From: Bacteroidetes bacterium B1(2017)
Lineage (GTDB): Bacteria > Bacteroidota > Bacteroidia > UKL13-3
Direction: 5' to 3'
Length of the DNA: 64,000 nucleotides
Assembly: GCA_002256395.1 (NCBI GenBank)
Contig: NKJG01000002.1
Coordinates: 566,333-630,332, forward strand
The position numbers and the translations under genes are program-made. The notes beneath the pieces were generated by a model that made no database searches, was not told where the DNA came from, and saw nothing but the letters and a program-made list of their open reading frames with translations. Below, piece by piece: positions 28,471 through 37,800 of the stretch. Every line of letters begins with the position of its first letter. Positions within the stretch are counted from its first letter, which is position 1.

Positions 28471-31400
28471 TATGCTGGTTGACAAAAAGGGTAATAAGAT
28501 GAATTTAAATACGTACAATATAATTCACTAAGGCATACAACCAAATTATTAGGATTAGAGGTAATCTGATTGTTGGATGTTTGGGTAAATGCACTTGATA
28601 ATGTACTATAAACAAACTCAAAATTTGCTGTTAAATAATTTTTCAAATAATCGGTAGAACTTCCTCTTCCATATTGATTTAGAAGACATAATTCAACCGT
28701 TAAAATTAAATCGAGGCTAGCTCTTTCTAAGGCACTATTTCCATCGGCCATCATGGTGTTTTTAATGGCTTCTTCTCTAGTCTTCATTAGCGTTGCAAGT
28801 CCATATATTTGAGCATCTGTATTCACACGAGACGATTCTAACTCAGTATGAATTTTATATAAATCATCTAAACCGCTTTTTGCAGTAGTACCCAAATTGC
28901 CTAAAATCAAACTCAATTGTGCATCACTTTTATTAATAGTGTTTTTGGTTTGGGAGGTATATTCCATAATCAAGTGTGTGCATAAATCGGCTTTAATTTG
29001 TGCTAAATGTTGTTGTTTTTGTTCATAGGCAGAATGGTCAAAATGATCTTCAAACCAATTACCTGCGGCTCCTATAAAATTCTTAATATCATTTCCCAAA
29101 TCATCAAAGCCCTTTTTTAATTCACTTCCAACCTCTTCTCCAAAATTTTCCAATCCATGTAAAAGGCTTTCACCAAACTGCTTTGCACCTGCTTCCACAT
29201 CATCCCATGCATGTTCGCCAAAGCTTGCAATATTATTAGCCACATTTTTTCCAAAGGTGTCAATTTCTCCTCCAAGGTGCTCTATATCCTTCCCAACATG
29301 CTCAGCAAAATGTTTTACATCAGCTATACCTTTGTCAAAAAATCCAGATATTTCATCAAACACTTGCTTAAATATTTTAGCAACATTATCCAAAATCTGC
29401 TTCACAATTTTATCTATCAATTCTTTAATAGTGCTAAATTGAACCGTTATACTTAAGGAAGGTAAATTCAACGAGTGTCCTTCAAATTCAAAGCTTCCGC
29501 TAATGTCGAGTGAAAAGCTAGTTTTACTGATGGCAATATTAAAACTAGCGCTTAATCCAGATCTTATTTTAATTTCGGGAATAGGAATGAGGAATAGCTT
29601 AAAGGGAGGAATATTAAAATCTAAATTAACCGAGGCATCTGCACCTGCAGAAAATCCATCTCCAGAGATGGTACAATTTAAATCGGCGTGAAATAGATTT
29701 CCATCACTATAAGAAAAATCAAATAAAAATCCTTGATTGCTTAATTCAATTTCAATACTTGTCTTAATAAAATTGAACAAACTAAAATCAAAGTCAACAT
29801 GTAAATATTGGGGCCCTAAAATATTAAATGAAGCATTTGCGCCTCCTGCTGGCACAACCGTGCTCATTCTAGTTTGGTAAGTGTTTTTATCGCTAGGTAT
29901 TGGGGCTTGAGCTGGAATCCAATTCTGGTTTACTAAATTTTGTTTTACTTGAATTTCTTTTCCATCACCTGTTAGAGTAAGCATATTAGACCAATTTATG
30001 GGAGAAAATTGGGCCGATCCCATAAAAGTACCCGAAGAGTTAATATTTATTGAAGCATGAGCGAAAAAATTAAAAATTTGAATATTTCCATTAAATCCAA
30101 ACCCAGGTAAGGCAGTGGTAGAATCGGGCAGAGTTACCATATCATCGCACCAATATAAACTCAAATCATTTGCCTGAACCACATCAAAAATAGATGGGTA
30201 AGGAGGATTTGTATTTCCTGTAAAAGCAACTAAAAACTCTTTAATACTTAATTGACTAATATAACAACTAAAATAATCTAGGTTAGGTATTTCACCGTCT
30301 AAAGAAATTACTATCCCAAAATCATCTGAGTCGGCAGATTGGTTTATAATATGAAAATCGCCTGTTAAACCTAAAACCATTGAAGGAGGTGTAAATAAAA
30401 GGCCAAACTCTAAGCCCATTTTATCCATGGCCAAACCCTTTAAACCAAAAGGAACACCTTTAAATCCAGTTCCAGAATCGGCATCAATATTTATGGCAAA
30501 ATCTATTTCATCTTCTGATATAGATAAAACCGGTTCAACCATAACGCTGTTGCCCGAACCTAAAGGCAAAACAAATTGCCCAATAAGCGAAACAGCTAAT
30601 TCAAAATTGAGCTTAATAACTGGGTTATTTAATACCAAAGTTTTGCCACCCATTTTAAGGGCAAAACTCATACCTAGGGATGCTTCTAGGTAGGATTTAG
30701 AAATTGGATCGGCAAATTCACAAATAAAAAACAGTTTATCTTTACCCGAAATGGATGCAAATCTACTTAAAGGTGAATTGGGTTTAAGGTTCAGGTCTAA
30801 TTCAAACCCAACCAAAACTCCAGGATATAAATTCATATAATTATATCCAACCTGAGACAAGTTACCACCTCTAAACCCTGCTGGCTTGGCTCTGGTAATA
30901 TTTGGACCACCAATTCCCATTTGCCCAACATTGTCTTTTAAGGCAGGCAATTCAATGGTAGCTAAATTTATATTTGTTGCATTTATGGTTGAAATTAAAA
31001 GGAGCACATTACTAATAGAAACATCGCTCATTGCGCTTAAATACTTGCCTACTTTAGGCAAATTATTAAGTGTTGTTTTTTGTGCTAAATACAATCCTGC
31101 ATAAAAGCCCCAGGTGCCATTTTGTTTACCCGCTACAAAAAACACCTCTTGTTGTTTTTCGTCTAAGGCTGTAAACGTAAGGCTATCATTTTTTAAATCT
31201 ACTAGTAAGGATATTTGAACCAACCTAGTTTGAAACTCAGCAGGAATAGAAACATGCCATGATGAAATTCCTAATTGATTGGCAAAGTCTGAAATGCTTA
31301 ATCCATTTGCGTTACCCGCTTTCCAATAGGCTGTAAAAAGTGTGCTGGCACCTAGCGACATTTCAATATCAAAAGACATGGAACCAATATTGAAAACCCC

Positions 31401-33080
31401 AGTTAAACTTCCTGTTGTGGTTCTTTTCTTAGTTGTTTGGTCGTAAACAGAAAGTATTTGTGTTTTTAAATTAACCCAAAAATTACTTGGCCCTATATTA
31501 AAGTTTAGGTTACCAGTTGCGATATCAAATTGAAGCGATTTTAAACTACTATCATATACCAAATTCATGGCATTGAAAGATAAGTTAGGAACAAAAGAAG
31601 GCACTTGCTTTTGTCCAAAATAAGGCCCCACCTGCCCTACAAATTTATTTAATTTATTAGTTGAAGTGCTTGTACTTAAGGTGGCAGTAATGTTTGTATC
31701 TCCGGCCGATTTAGAGGCATCCAAATCAAAAGAAATTTCTCCAAATACGAGTGAAGCCGTAATTGTTTTTTGTGCTAAAGAAACATCCGAACCTCCTACC
31801 CTGCTAACACTTAAATTTAAAATTGGCTTTAAGTCAGAATTACTATCCAAATCAATATACGTTTGAAAATCTATTTCAAACAAATTCTGACCCGAGCTCA
31901 TAGCAATGGTAATGGAAGCCGAAATAGGATCAATAAGCTTTGTTAATCCACCTAACTTATAGGAATCGCCATTAAATTTCTTCGCATTGGTGTTATTCCA
32001 AGTACCCGTAAGCGATTTAATTCCCGGGCCCATAGAAAACGATAAAGAGAAATCATTTCCATCAAAAGTCACTAAATCGGCAATGGTACCATTTAAAGAT
32101 AGTCCCTGACGAGTTGAGTAAGATAGGCCTACATTTTCAATGCCTACCTCCTGCAATTCGGTGGGAAAACTAGATACATCAATTAATTCTTTTAGTCTAA
32201 AAACTACACCTGGATCAAATACTCCAGAAATAATCGTTTCATTTAAATTAACTCCATTTGAAAAACCAGAAGTTCTAAGCATATCCACTTCTAGGTTAAA
32301 CTTATCTTTATAGGAAAAAGTTGTTTTACCTAAAATTCGTTTTACCGTATTTTGAGGGTCTTTTTGAAGGTAAAACTCAATTTCATTTAAAGTAAAACTT
32401 ACCTGCCTATCAAGAATATAATCAGTATAAACCTTTGAATCTAAAATATCAATTCCAATTGAATAGGATTTTGCACTGGCATTAATAAAAAGATTACAGG
32501 CATTTAAAGTCATTTCCTGCCCTAATTCATCTAACCCAAATTTTTGAAAAATAACAGACAAAGGTCCTGGCTGAGCCAATTGAGCTTCGGCCGTTTTAGT
32601 TAACATATCTAAGGATACATTAAATATTAATTTGTTACTATTTTCAACAAATTCAGCAGTAGCAGTTAGGCTTAACTGAATATCAATATTGTCTCCCTGC
32701 TTGTTAACTGTAAGTAATAAAACAGCATTTGTAAGTGTGGGTAGTATTTCAAATGTACTGCTTAAATCTATAGGTTTATCTGTGATAAAATTATATTCAA
32801 TGGTATAGTTTTCATTAGCAGAAAAAGAAGGAAAAACATACACATTAAGTGAATCTAACAAACAATCTTTTTTAAATTCTGCAGGCATAGCCTCCAAAAC
32901 AATTGCTTCCTCAAACGGAATACCAAAGGAGGTAAAATCACTTATTGTATTCAGATTAATGGGGTTAACCAATCTAATGCTGCTGCCATTATTTCCGGGT
33001 ACTACATACTGATTATCTATTGGCGACCTTAAATTTAGTTGCGTAACTAAATTATTTAAAAATTTATCTTTAAATGGCAT
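28470..33080 (-). CDS. Giant protein B: beta-repeat protein with hendecad helical segment
   Basis: 1536 residues. It starts immediately after the TAA of the preceding gene (no gap) and shares TAATG with the following one. There is no signal peptide or sorting domain. Residues 1 to about 1210 alternate polar and hydrophobic residues in long beta-strands; loosely repeated blocks near 155, 360 and 580 combine a W-containing strand (LTGTWNN, TAYWKAG) with a short helix and an IPxEFQ-type turn. This recalls the large bacterial and fungal proteins filed under DUF6603, a tentative match from memory. Residues 1218-1345 are eleven-residue amphipathic repeats, and the last 190 residues are helical with a Cys-containing end (CLSELYCTYLNSSYYPFC). 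Lipid or membrane contact is plausible; function unknown. Confidence 0.85.
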   Translation of the reverse strand: MPFKDKFLNNLVTQLNLRSPIDNQYVVPGNNGSSIRLVNPINLNTISDFTSFGIPFEEAIVLEAMPAEFKKDCLLDSLNVYVFPSFSANENYTIEYNFITDKPIDLSSTFEILPTLTNAVLLLTVNKQGDNIDIQLSLTATAEFVENSNKLIFNVSLDMLTKTAEAQLAQPGPLSVIFQKFGLDELGQEMTLNACNLFINASAKSYSIGIDILDSKVYTDYILDRQVSFTLNEIEFYLQKDPQNTVKRILGKTTFSYKDKFNLEVDMLRTSGFSNGVNLNETIISGVFDPGVVFRLKELIDVSSFPTELQEVGIENVGLSYSTRQGLSLNGTIADLVTFDGNDFSLSFSMGPGIKSLTGTWNNTNAKKFNGDSYKLGGLTKLIDPISASITIAMSSGQNLFEIDFQTYIDLDSNSDLKPILNLSVSRVGGSDVSLAQKTITASLVFGEISFDLDASKSAGDTNITATLSTSTSTNKLNKFVGQVGPYFGQKQVPSFVPNLSFNAMNLVYDSSLKSLQFDIATGNLNFNIGPSNFWVNLKTQILSVYDQTTKKRTTTGSLTGVFNIGSMSFDIEMSLGASTLFTAYWKAGNANGLSISDFANQLGISSWHVSIPAEFQTRLVQISLLVDLKNDSLTFTALDEKQQEVFFVAGKQNGTWGFYAGLYLAQKTTLNNLPKVGKYLSAMSDVSISNVLLLISTINATNINLATIELPALKDNVGQMGIGGPNITRAKPAGFRGGNLSQVGYNYMNLYPGVLVGFELDLNLKPNSPLSRFASISGKDKLFFICEFADPISKSYLEASLGMSFALKMGGKTLVLNNPVIKLNFELAVSLIGQFVLPLGSGNSVMVEPVLSISEDEIDFAINIDADSGTGFKGVPFGLKGLAMDKMGLEFGLLFTPPSMVLGLTGDFHIINQSADSDDFGIVISLDGEIPNLDYFSCYISQLSIKEFLVAFTGNTNPPYPSIFDVVQANDLSLYWCDDMVTLPDSTTALPGFGFNGNIQIFNFFAHASININSSGTFMGSAQFSPINWSNMLTLTGDGKEIQVKQNLVNQNWIPAQAPIPSDKNTYQTRMSTVVPAGGANASFNILGPQYLHVDFDFSLFNFIKTSIEIELSNQGFLFDFSYSDGNLFHADLNCTISGDGFSAGADASVNLDFNIPPFKLFLIPIPEIKIRSGLSASFNIAISKTSFSLDISGSFEFEGHSLNLPSLSITVQFSTIKELIDKIVKQILDNVAKIFKQVFDEISGFFDKGIADVKHFAEHVGKDIEHLGGEIDTFGKNVANNIASFGEHAWDDVEAGAKQFGESLLHGLENFGEEVGSELKKGFDDLGNDIKNFIGAAGNWFEDHFDHSAYEQKQQHLAQIKADLCTHLIMEYTSQTKNTINKSDAQLSLILGNLGTTAKSGLDDLYKIHTELESSRVNTDAQIYGLATLMKTREEAIKNTMMADGNSALERASLDLILTVELCLLNQYGRGSSTDYLKNYLTANFEFVYSTLSSAFTQTSNNQITSNPNNLVVCLSELYCTYLNSSYYPFCQPA

Positions 33081-35564
33081 TTATTGGAAAAATAAAGTAG
33101 CTGGTGGAACAATAAAATTATTATTTTGAAAATGAGGGTCGTTTAAAGCGCCATAAAACTCTCGGGCATCAAATCGGAATATATTTGCAATTCCTTCTGA
33201 ACCTAAATCGGATGAACTGCTATAAGTTACACTTGCTGTAAAGGCACCATTTGTTACTCCTAATTTAAAAGCCCCCCCACTAATGTTTTCTACATCAATA
33301 AGTCGTTCTCTTAAATAGATACTATTCAAATAACATTTTTCAAGGCCTGAACCAAAGGTAACAGGCGCTGAACCACTTGGTGAAAGTGTTGGCGCGCCAG
33401 TAACCGGGGTAGTAAGTGGGTAATTAAATTTTTCCATCCAAGTTTTAAACAATTTTGAACTTAATTTTGGAACTGTTCCTACTGGAACTTCCTTTTCACT
33501 TAAAGGGCAATAAAAACCAACTACAGAAAAGGTTGATTCAATTAAAAACATCCTTCCTTTATGCTTACCAGGCGTTGTTAATTCTTCAGATTGCATTTCA
33601 AAAAAGTTTAAACTGGCCTTAAGTTTCTGTATAAAATCCCAAAAATTGTCTACTGTTATATTTAACTGTTTAGCAAACTTCTGCGCCCTATCTGAGTTTT
33701 GAGCTCTATTTGCTAGGTCAAAAGAGTTAAGTGTAGTATATGATATTGTTGTGCCAAACGACATTCCACTTCCAGGCATAGCAACCACACCTTTAATTCC
33801 GTCAAAGGTTTGAATATAGCTATCATTCCAAATACCTGAAACAGCTTTATAAGAAATAGAATTAAATGCCTTTTCATAATTTTGTAACTTTATGCCTGCC
33901 GAAAAGGCTACTTGAGAATATCTAACTTTGACATCTTGAGTTAAAAAAATGGAACAGTTTTCATCGGTGTTAAAGTTTGTTTGAAACCTATATCTGGCAA
34001 ATTTAACCTTTGCCTCAGCGCTAATTTCGGGGCCCATGGTAAATAATTTGGCGCTAGCCGAAGCCCCGGCTGCTGGCTCGGTACTTGAATAGTTTAGGTA
34101 AGTTGCATGTAATGGTTTTTTATTTGATTTCCATTTTACTTTTGCTGTATAACTCGTAGCAGGTAAAAGACGAATATTTTGAGCTTGGTTTTGAGAGGCA
34201 GAAGTTGAACTAGCGGCTGCATCAACATAACTAATAGTTATATTTTTGGTGTTCACATTTATACAAAACTCGCCTTTATAATTTCTTACTTTAACAAAAA
34301 TGTTCTCTCCCGAAATTCTAAACCTTCCAACATTCATTGGAGTGGAATCTGTCCATATCTGAAAATTTAATTGTTCAATTCGGAGCTTTATTTTTTGAAT
34401 GTCTCTATCATATGAAACCCCAAATATATCTGAAATTAAGATTTGAATATGTAGTTGCATACTCATCAAAACAATTTGGTTTTGATTTGGGATGGCTCCA
34501 GGGGCAGAAATTGAGTTGCTTGTTTCTTCTAAGGCTAATGCGCTAGCTATAAGGTTGAGAGTTTCTGTTATACTTTTATCTCCAAAATTTACAACAAAAA
34601 AATTATTATCATAAATTTCTCTGGCTTTACTTACAATAAGCTCCTTTGGATCTGTTTTAAGTAAAGGTATTCCAGTTCTATTTTTATACATGGATTTAAT
34701 TCTGCGGGCAATAGCATTAATTTCTTTATTCCTTCCATCAACCCCAATATTTGCTTCCAACTCAATTTTAAATTCATTGCTAGTTGCATCCACATATTGA
34801 TTAGGAAAATTATCTCCCATGTATAGGTATTCCATAGACAATGAAGCTCCTATAATTGCCTTCACGCCAATAGCTGCAGAAAGTTCTTCACCTGCCGCCT
34901 CTGGATACCCTTTACTAATTAATTCAACAATTTTAGTACCTACAGCCTCTGAAAAAGGTACTGAAAGTTCAAATGCCGCCTCCAGTTCTATTGCCAAAGT
35001 AAATTTATAGCCTCCACCATACAATCCACTTATTAGCAAAGGCATGCCCACATTGTAAGCAGGCAAAACAGTATTTGTTGTAAACCTGTTAGTAACGCTC
35101 CCAAAAATCATCTGGTTTATAGTGCTAGGAACCTGTTGAACTAAGGTTAATTTAAATTTAGATTTACTAACGGTGGCACTTGCTTCTAATGATAATCCTA
35201 GTTCAAAACAAGGTAATTCAATGGAGGAGCCAACAGCAAATGCAATTCCTACAGATCTTTCAGTTTTTATATAGGCTGATATTGCTTGCCATTCAGAATC
35301 AAAACCATTGTTACTTAATTGCTCAAAAAGTTCTTCAGCACCCCATAAAAAATAATTTAATTGTTGTTGAATTAACATTTCGGCAGAAGTGAGTGTAGGT
35401 GCCGTTGTAGGTGTACCTGCTCTAGAAGCTGCGGCGGCTTGCTCAATAGCCGCTTGTCTAAGCTCTAATTGCCTACAATTAACAATATATGCCCGTAAAC
35501 TTTTCATTTTACCTGGCTTTCCAATCTCAGGCTTTTCTAATTCATTATCTCCAAATAGACTCAT
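33081..35564 (-). CDS. Giant-operon protein A: beta-rich protein of unknown function
   Basis: 827 residues, ATG at 35564, first gene of the operon. It starts MSLFGDNELEKPEIGKPGK without a signal peptide. Residues about 20-110 are helical (ELRQAAIEQAAAASRAG, then an LNYFLWGAEELFEQL stretch); the rest is largely beta-rich with Ala/Ser-rich strands (ISAEAKVKFARYRF, VAFSAGIKLQNY) of the same style as protein B, so the two may pair or have a common origin. No catalytic motif is seen, and I do not recognise the family. The stop TAA directly abuts the ATG of protein B, which points to coupled translation and fixed stoichiometry. Confidence 0.82.
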   Translation of the reverse strand: MSLFGDNELEKPEIGKPGKMKSLRAYIVNCRQLELRQAAIEQAAAASRAGTPTTAPTLTSAEMLIQQQLNYFLWGAEELFEQLSNNGFDSEWQAISAYIKTERSVGIAFAVGSSIELPCFELGLSLEASATVSKSKFKLTLVQQVPSTINQMIFGSVTNRFTTNTVLPAYNVGMPLLISGLYGGGYKFTLAIELEAAFELSVPFSEAVGTKIVELISKGYPEAAGEELSAAIGVKAIIGASLSMEYLYMGDNFPNQYVDATSNEFKIELEANIGVDGRNKEINAIARRIKSMYKNRTGIPLLKTDPKELIVSKAREIYDNNFFVVNFGDKSITETLNLIASALALEETSNSISAPGAIPNQNQIVLMSMQLHIQILISDIFGVSYDRDIQKIKLRIEQLNFQIWTDSTPMNVGRFRISGENIFVKVRNYKGEFCINVNTKNITISYVDAAASSTSASQNQAQNIRLLPATSYTAKVKWKSNKKPLHATYLNYSSTEPAAGASASAKLFTMGPEISAEAKVKFARYRFQTNFNTDENCSIFLTQDVKVRYSQVAFSAGIKLQNYEKAFNSISYKAVSGIWNDSYIQTFDGIKGVVAMPGSGMSFGTTISYTTLNSFDLANRAQNSDRAQKFAKQLNITVDNFWDFIQKLKASLNFFEMQSEELTTPGKHKGRMFLIESTFSVVGFYCPLSEKEVPVGTVPKLSSKLFKTWMEKFNYPLTTPVTGAPTLSPSGSAPVTFGSGLEKCYLNSIYLRERLIDVENISGGAFKLGVTNGAFTASVTYSSSSDLGSEGIANIFRFDAREFYGALNDPHFQNNNFIVPPATLFFQ

Positions 35565-36027
35565 AGTTAAAAAAAAAAGAAGATATAAATTTTTAGTAAA
35601 CCTAATTCATCAGCTATTTAATTTTTACAAAAACTACAGTATGGCAATTCTAGCCCATTTTATTTATAAGAAGGTAATTAAAATGCAAAAGGATATAAAG
35701 CAAGTGTTAATGGTAAAAACACTTTTTTCTATTTTCATCCTTAATAAAAGAATAACTAAAAACCTGCTCCAAATTAAAGCAATGCCTTAGCTTGCTAGTT
35801 TATTGAATTAGTTACAAATAGGGAATAAAAACACCTGAAATTAGTTTAAAAGTGTCATGAAAACATATTTTAGTGGAAAATATTTCACGTTTTTGAGATA
35901 TTTGTCAAATATAATATTAATAACCAATACATTATAAAAATAAATGTGTTTTATAGTGGAAAATATTTGTGCTTTTTGGCATTTTAGTGGAAAATATTTC
36001 ATATTTTTGGGTTAATATTGAGTTATA
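35565..36027. other. Divergent intergenic region between giant operon and Fic gene
   Basis: 463 bp, very AT-rich. The left third holds the promoter of the giant operon; the right third holds three copies of the Fic operator-like repeat (the fourth overlaps the Fic start). A 49-codon frame from 35641 has no supporting features. No terminator is visible. Confidence 0.5.
35597..35630 (-). promoter_or_regulatory. Putative promoter of the giant operon
   Basis: On the minus strand TTG (35630-35628), 23 bp spacing, then TAGGTTTA (35604-35597), seven of eight matches to TAnnTTTG, 32 bp before the ATG at 35564. The spacing is at the long end of the usual range. Confidence 0.4.
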
Positions 36028-36048
36028 ATGGAAAATATTTCACGTTTT
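35871..36048 (+). promoter_or_regulatory. Four-copy operator-like repeat upstream of AbiEi-Fic gene
   Basis: The sequence TAGTGGAAAATATTTC recurs with starts at 35871, 35954 (ending TTTG), 35985 and 36026 (TAATGG variant, which contains the start codon). Copies 1 and 4 continue as ACGTTTT. Start-to-start distances are 83, 31 and 41 bp, close to 8, 3 and 4 helical turns, so bound proteins would face the same side. GAAAATATTTC is nearly self-complementary. The encoded protein begins with an AbiEi-like winged helix, and AbiEi antitoxins repress their own promoters by binding repeats, so self-repression is the natural reading. Confidence 0.7.
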
Positions 36049-37521
36049 CAGCTCCAAGAAGTACTTTTTAGTTCACAAGACCCAAAGGTATCCAATCAAC
36101 TTAAAAGGCTCTTAAGTAAGGGGAAAATTAGGAAAATTGCTCCAAGAATATTTACCTCAAATTTTGACGACCCTATTGAGACGATTATTAGAAGAAATTT
36201 GTTTCATATTTTGGGTACTATTTACCCAGGAACTTTATTAAGTCATCGCTCGGCATTAGAATTTAAACCTAGCCTAACAGGACAATTATTCTTAAGCACT
36301 ACCTATACAAAAAAGGTAAAACTACCAGGTATAAGCCTTCAATTCTTAGAGGGACCAAAACCAATAGAAGGCGATACTAAATTATCGGGAGAATTATTTG
36401 TTTCTCAAAAAGCAAGAGCCTTGCTAGAGAATTTACAAGTATCGAGAAAAACTGGAGATGAATCGAAATGTTTGAGTATTAATGAACTTGAAGAAAAACT
36501 GGAACAAATAATTAGAATAAATGGAGAACTTGAACTCAATAAATTAAGAGACCAAGCAAGATCTATAGCCCAGCAATTAAACATGACCAAGGAGTTTGAG
36601 AAACTGAACCGATTGATTAGTGCCTTGTTAACTACTAAAACTTCTAAAATTTTAAGCTCACCCATTGCAAAGGCAAGAGCTTTTGGTTTGCCGTACGACC
36701 CTCATAGGCTTACTTTATTTGAAGATCTCTTTAGACAATTAAAGTCAACTGAATTTCCCTTACGCATAGAACAAAATACAACACCTACTGCATTTAGAAA
36801 CTTTGCTTTTTTTGAAAGTTACTTTTCAAATTATATCGAAGGAACTGTTTTTGAAATAGAGGAGGCTAAAAAGATCATTCAAACAAACAAACCTATACTA
36901 AGTAGAAACGACGATAGTCACGATGTATTGGGAACCTATGAATTGGTTTCAAGCCTAAAGGAAATGCAGATAACGCCAACTACTCCTGATGAGTTTCTAA
37001 CTATTATTTGTGATAGACATTCTATTTTACTGCGTGCCAGACCAGCTAAGAAACCGGGTTTGTTTAAAGACAAAAACAATTTTGCTGGAAGTACTTCTTT
37101 TGTAGATTTTAATTTGGTGAGAGGAACCTTGATAAAAAGTTTTGATTATTATAATGCCTTAAACCATCCTTTTTCTAAAGCAGCATTTATTATGTTTGTT
37201 ATAAGCGAAGTGCACCCTTTTTTGGATGGAAATGGCAGAATAGCACGCATAATGATGAATGCCGAATTGGTAAAAATGGGTCAATCAAAAATTATAATTC
37301 CAACAGTATTTAGAGAAGATTATATAGGAGCCTTAAAAAAACTAACAAAAAAAGGAAAGGCAGATACCTATATAAAAATGCTTCAAAGAGCGCAAGAATT
37401 TAGCGCAAATATATTCGGCGATGAAATGGATGAAATGGAAGACTATTTAATTAGCTGCAATGCATTTAAAGACGATTCTGAATTTATTTTAAAAATACCT
37501 ACGAGGAAGAAAAAATCATAA
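36028..37521 (+). CDS. Fic family AMP-transferase fused to AbiEi-like DNA-binding domain
   Basis: 497 residues. Residues 1 to about 150 resemble AbiEi-type antitoxin/regulator domains (QLKRLLSKGKIRKIAPRIFTS, then LLSHRSALEF). After a helical linker (about 150-230) comes a Fic domain with the complete catalytic motif HPFLDGNGRIAR (His 396) and, before it, the inhibitory motif S267-NYI-EG (S/TxxxEG), as in class II Fic proteins where the helix blocks ATP binding. Fic enzymes transfer AMP or similar groups to target proteins. The fusion puts DNA binding, toxin-like activity and its inhibitor in one chain. Four operator-like repeats precede it, one over the start codon. ATG at 36028. Confidence 0.88.
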   Translation: MENISRFQLQEVLFSSQDPKVSNQLKRLLSKGKIRKIAPRIFTSNFDDPIETIIRRNLFHILGTIYPGTLLSHRSALEFKPSLTGQLFLSTTYTKKVKLPGISLQFLEGPKPIEGDTKLSGELFVSQKARALLENLQVSRKTGDESKCLSINELEEKLEQIIRINGELELNKLRDQARSIAQQLNMTKEFEKLNRLISALLTTKTSKILSSPIAKARAFGLPYDPHRLTLFEDLFRQLKSTEFPLRIEQNTTPTAFRNFAFFESYFSNYIEGTVFEIEEAKKIIQTNKPILSRNDDSHDVLGTYELVSSLKEMQITPTTPDEFLTIICDRHSILLRARPAKKPGLFKDKNNFAGSTSFVDFNLVRGTLIKSFDYYNALNHPFSKAAFIMFVISEVHPFLDGNGRIARIMMNAELVKMGQSKIIIPTVFREDYIGALKKLTKKGKADTYIKMLQRAQEFSANIFGDEMDEMEDYLISCNAFKDDSEFILKIPTRKKKS

Positions 37522-37524
37522 AGC

Positions 37525-37556
37525 AAAAAAAAAGCCCTCACTTTCGTGAAGGCTTT
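37525..37556 (-). terminator. Terminator of tRNA-Asp
   Basis: On the minus strand AAAGCCTTCAC, loop GAAA, GTGAGGGCTTT then a run of T; one mismatch in an 11-bp stem. It begins three bases after the encoded CCA. The A-tract on the other side might also help end the Fic transcript. Confidence 0.85.
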
Positions 37557-37558
37557 GC

Positions 37559-37635
37559 TGGCGGAGCGGACGGGACTCGAACCCGCGACCCCGTGCGTGA
37601 CAGGCACGTATTCTAACCAGCTGAACTACCGCTCC
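37559..37635 (-). tRNA. tRNA-Asp (GUC)
   Basis: 77 nt with CCA encoded (37559-37561). Acceptor stem GGAGCGG/CCGCTCC, discriminator G as expected for Asp, D-arm with AGCTGGTTAGAAT, anticodon loop CTGTCAC giving anticodon GTC, T-arm GCGGGTTCGAGTCCCGT. GUC is one of the anticodons modified by the Tgt enzyme encoded at 14529. Confidence 0.97.
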
Positions 37636-37800
37636 GTCTTCCATCTAGAATTGCTCCTTTCTACAGTTGCAGTGTTCCGTTTGGGGAGTGCAAATATAGA
37701 AAATAAAATTAATCTGTCAAGTGTGTTTTTAAAAATTTTGTAAATAGTTCTAAATACTTAAAATTGCAGCGCTGTTTAACAGCACAACTAATAATACTAT

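Noticed and set aside
23746..35564. Contractile injection system or insecticidal toxin complex locus
   Set aside because: No sheath, tube, baseplate, AAA ATPase, or TcA/TcB/TcC-type RHS parts were found nearby; the LamG similarity alone is not enough.
35641..35790. 49-codon plus-strand frame in the divergent spacer
   Set aside because: No promoter, leader or similarity; composition is that of the AT-rich spacer.
35871..36048. Repeats that might be a CRISPR remnant
   Set aside because: Four copies only, spacing of 83, 31 and 41 bp, no cas genes, and one copy inside the coding start; operator fits better.
37546..37743. 65-codon plus-strand frame over the tRNA, with an ERTGLEPATPCVTG stretch
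   Set aside because: This peptide is the well-known false reading of the complement of tRNA genes; the region is tRNA-Asp.
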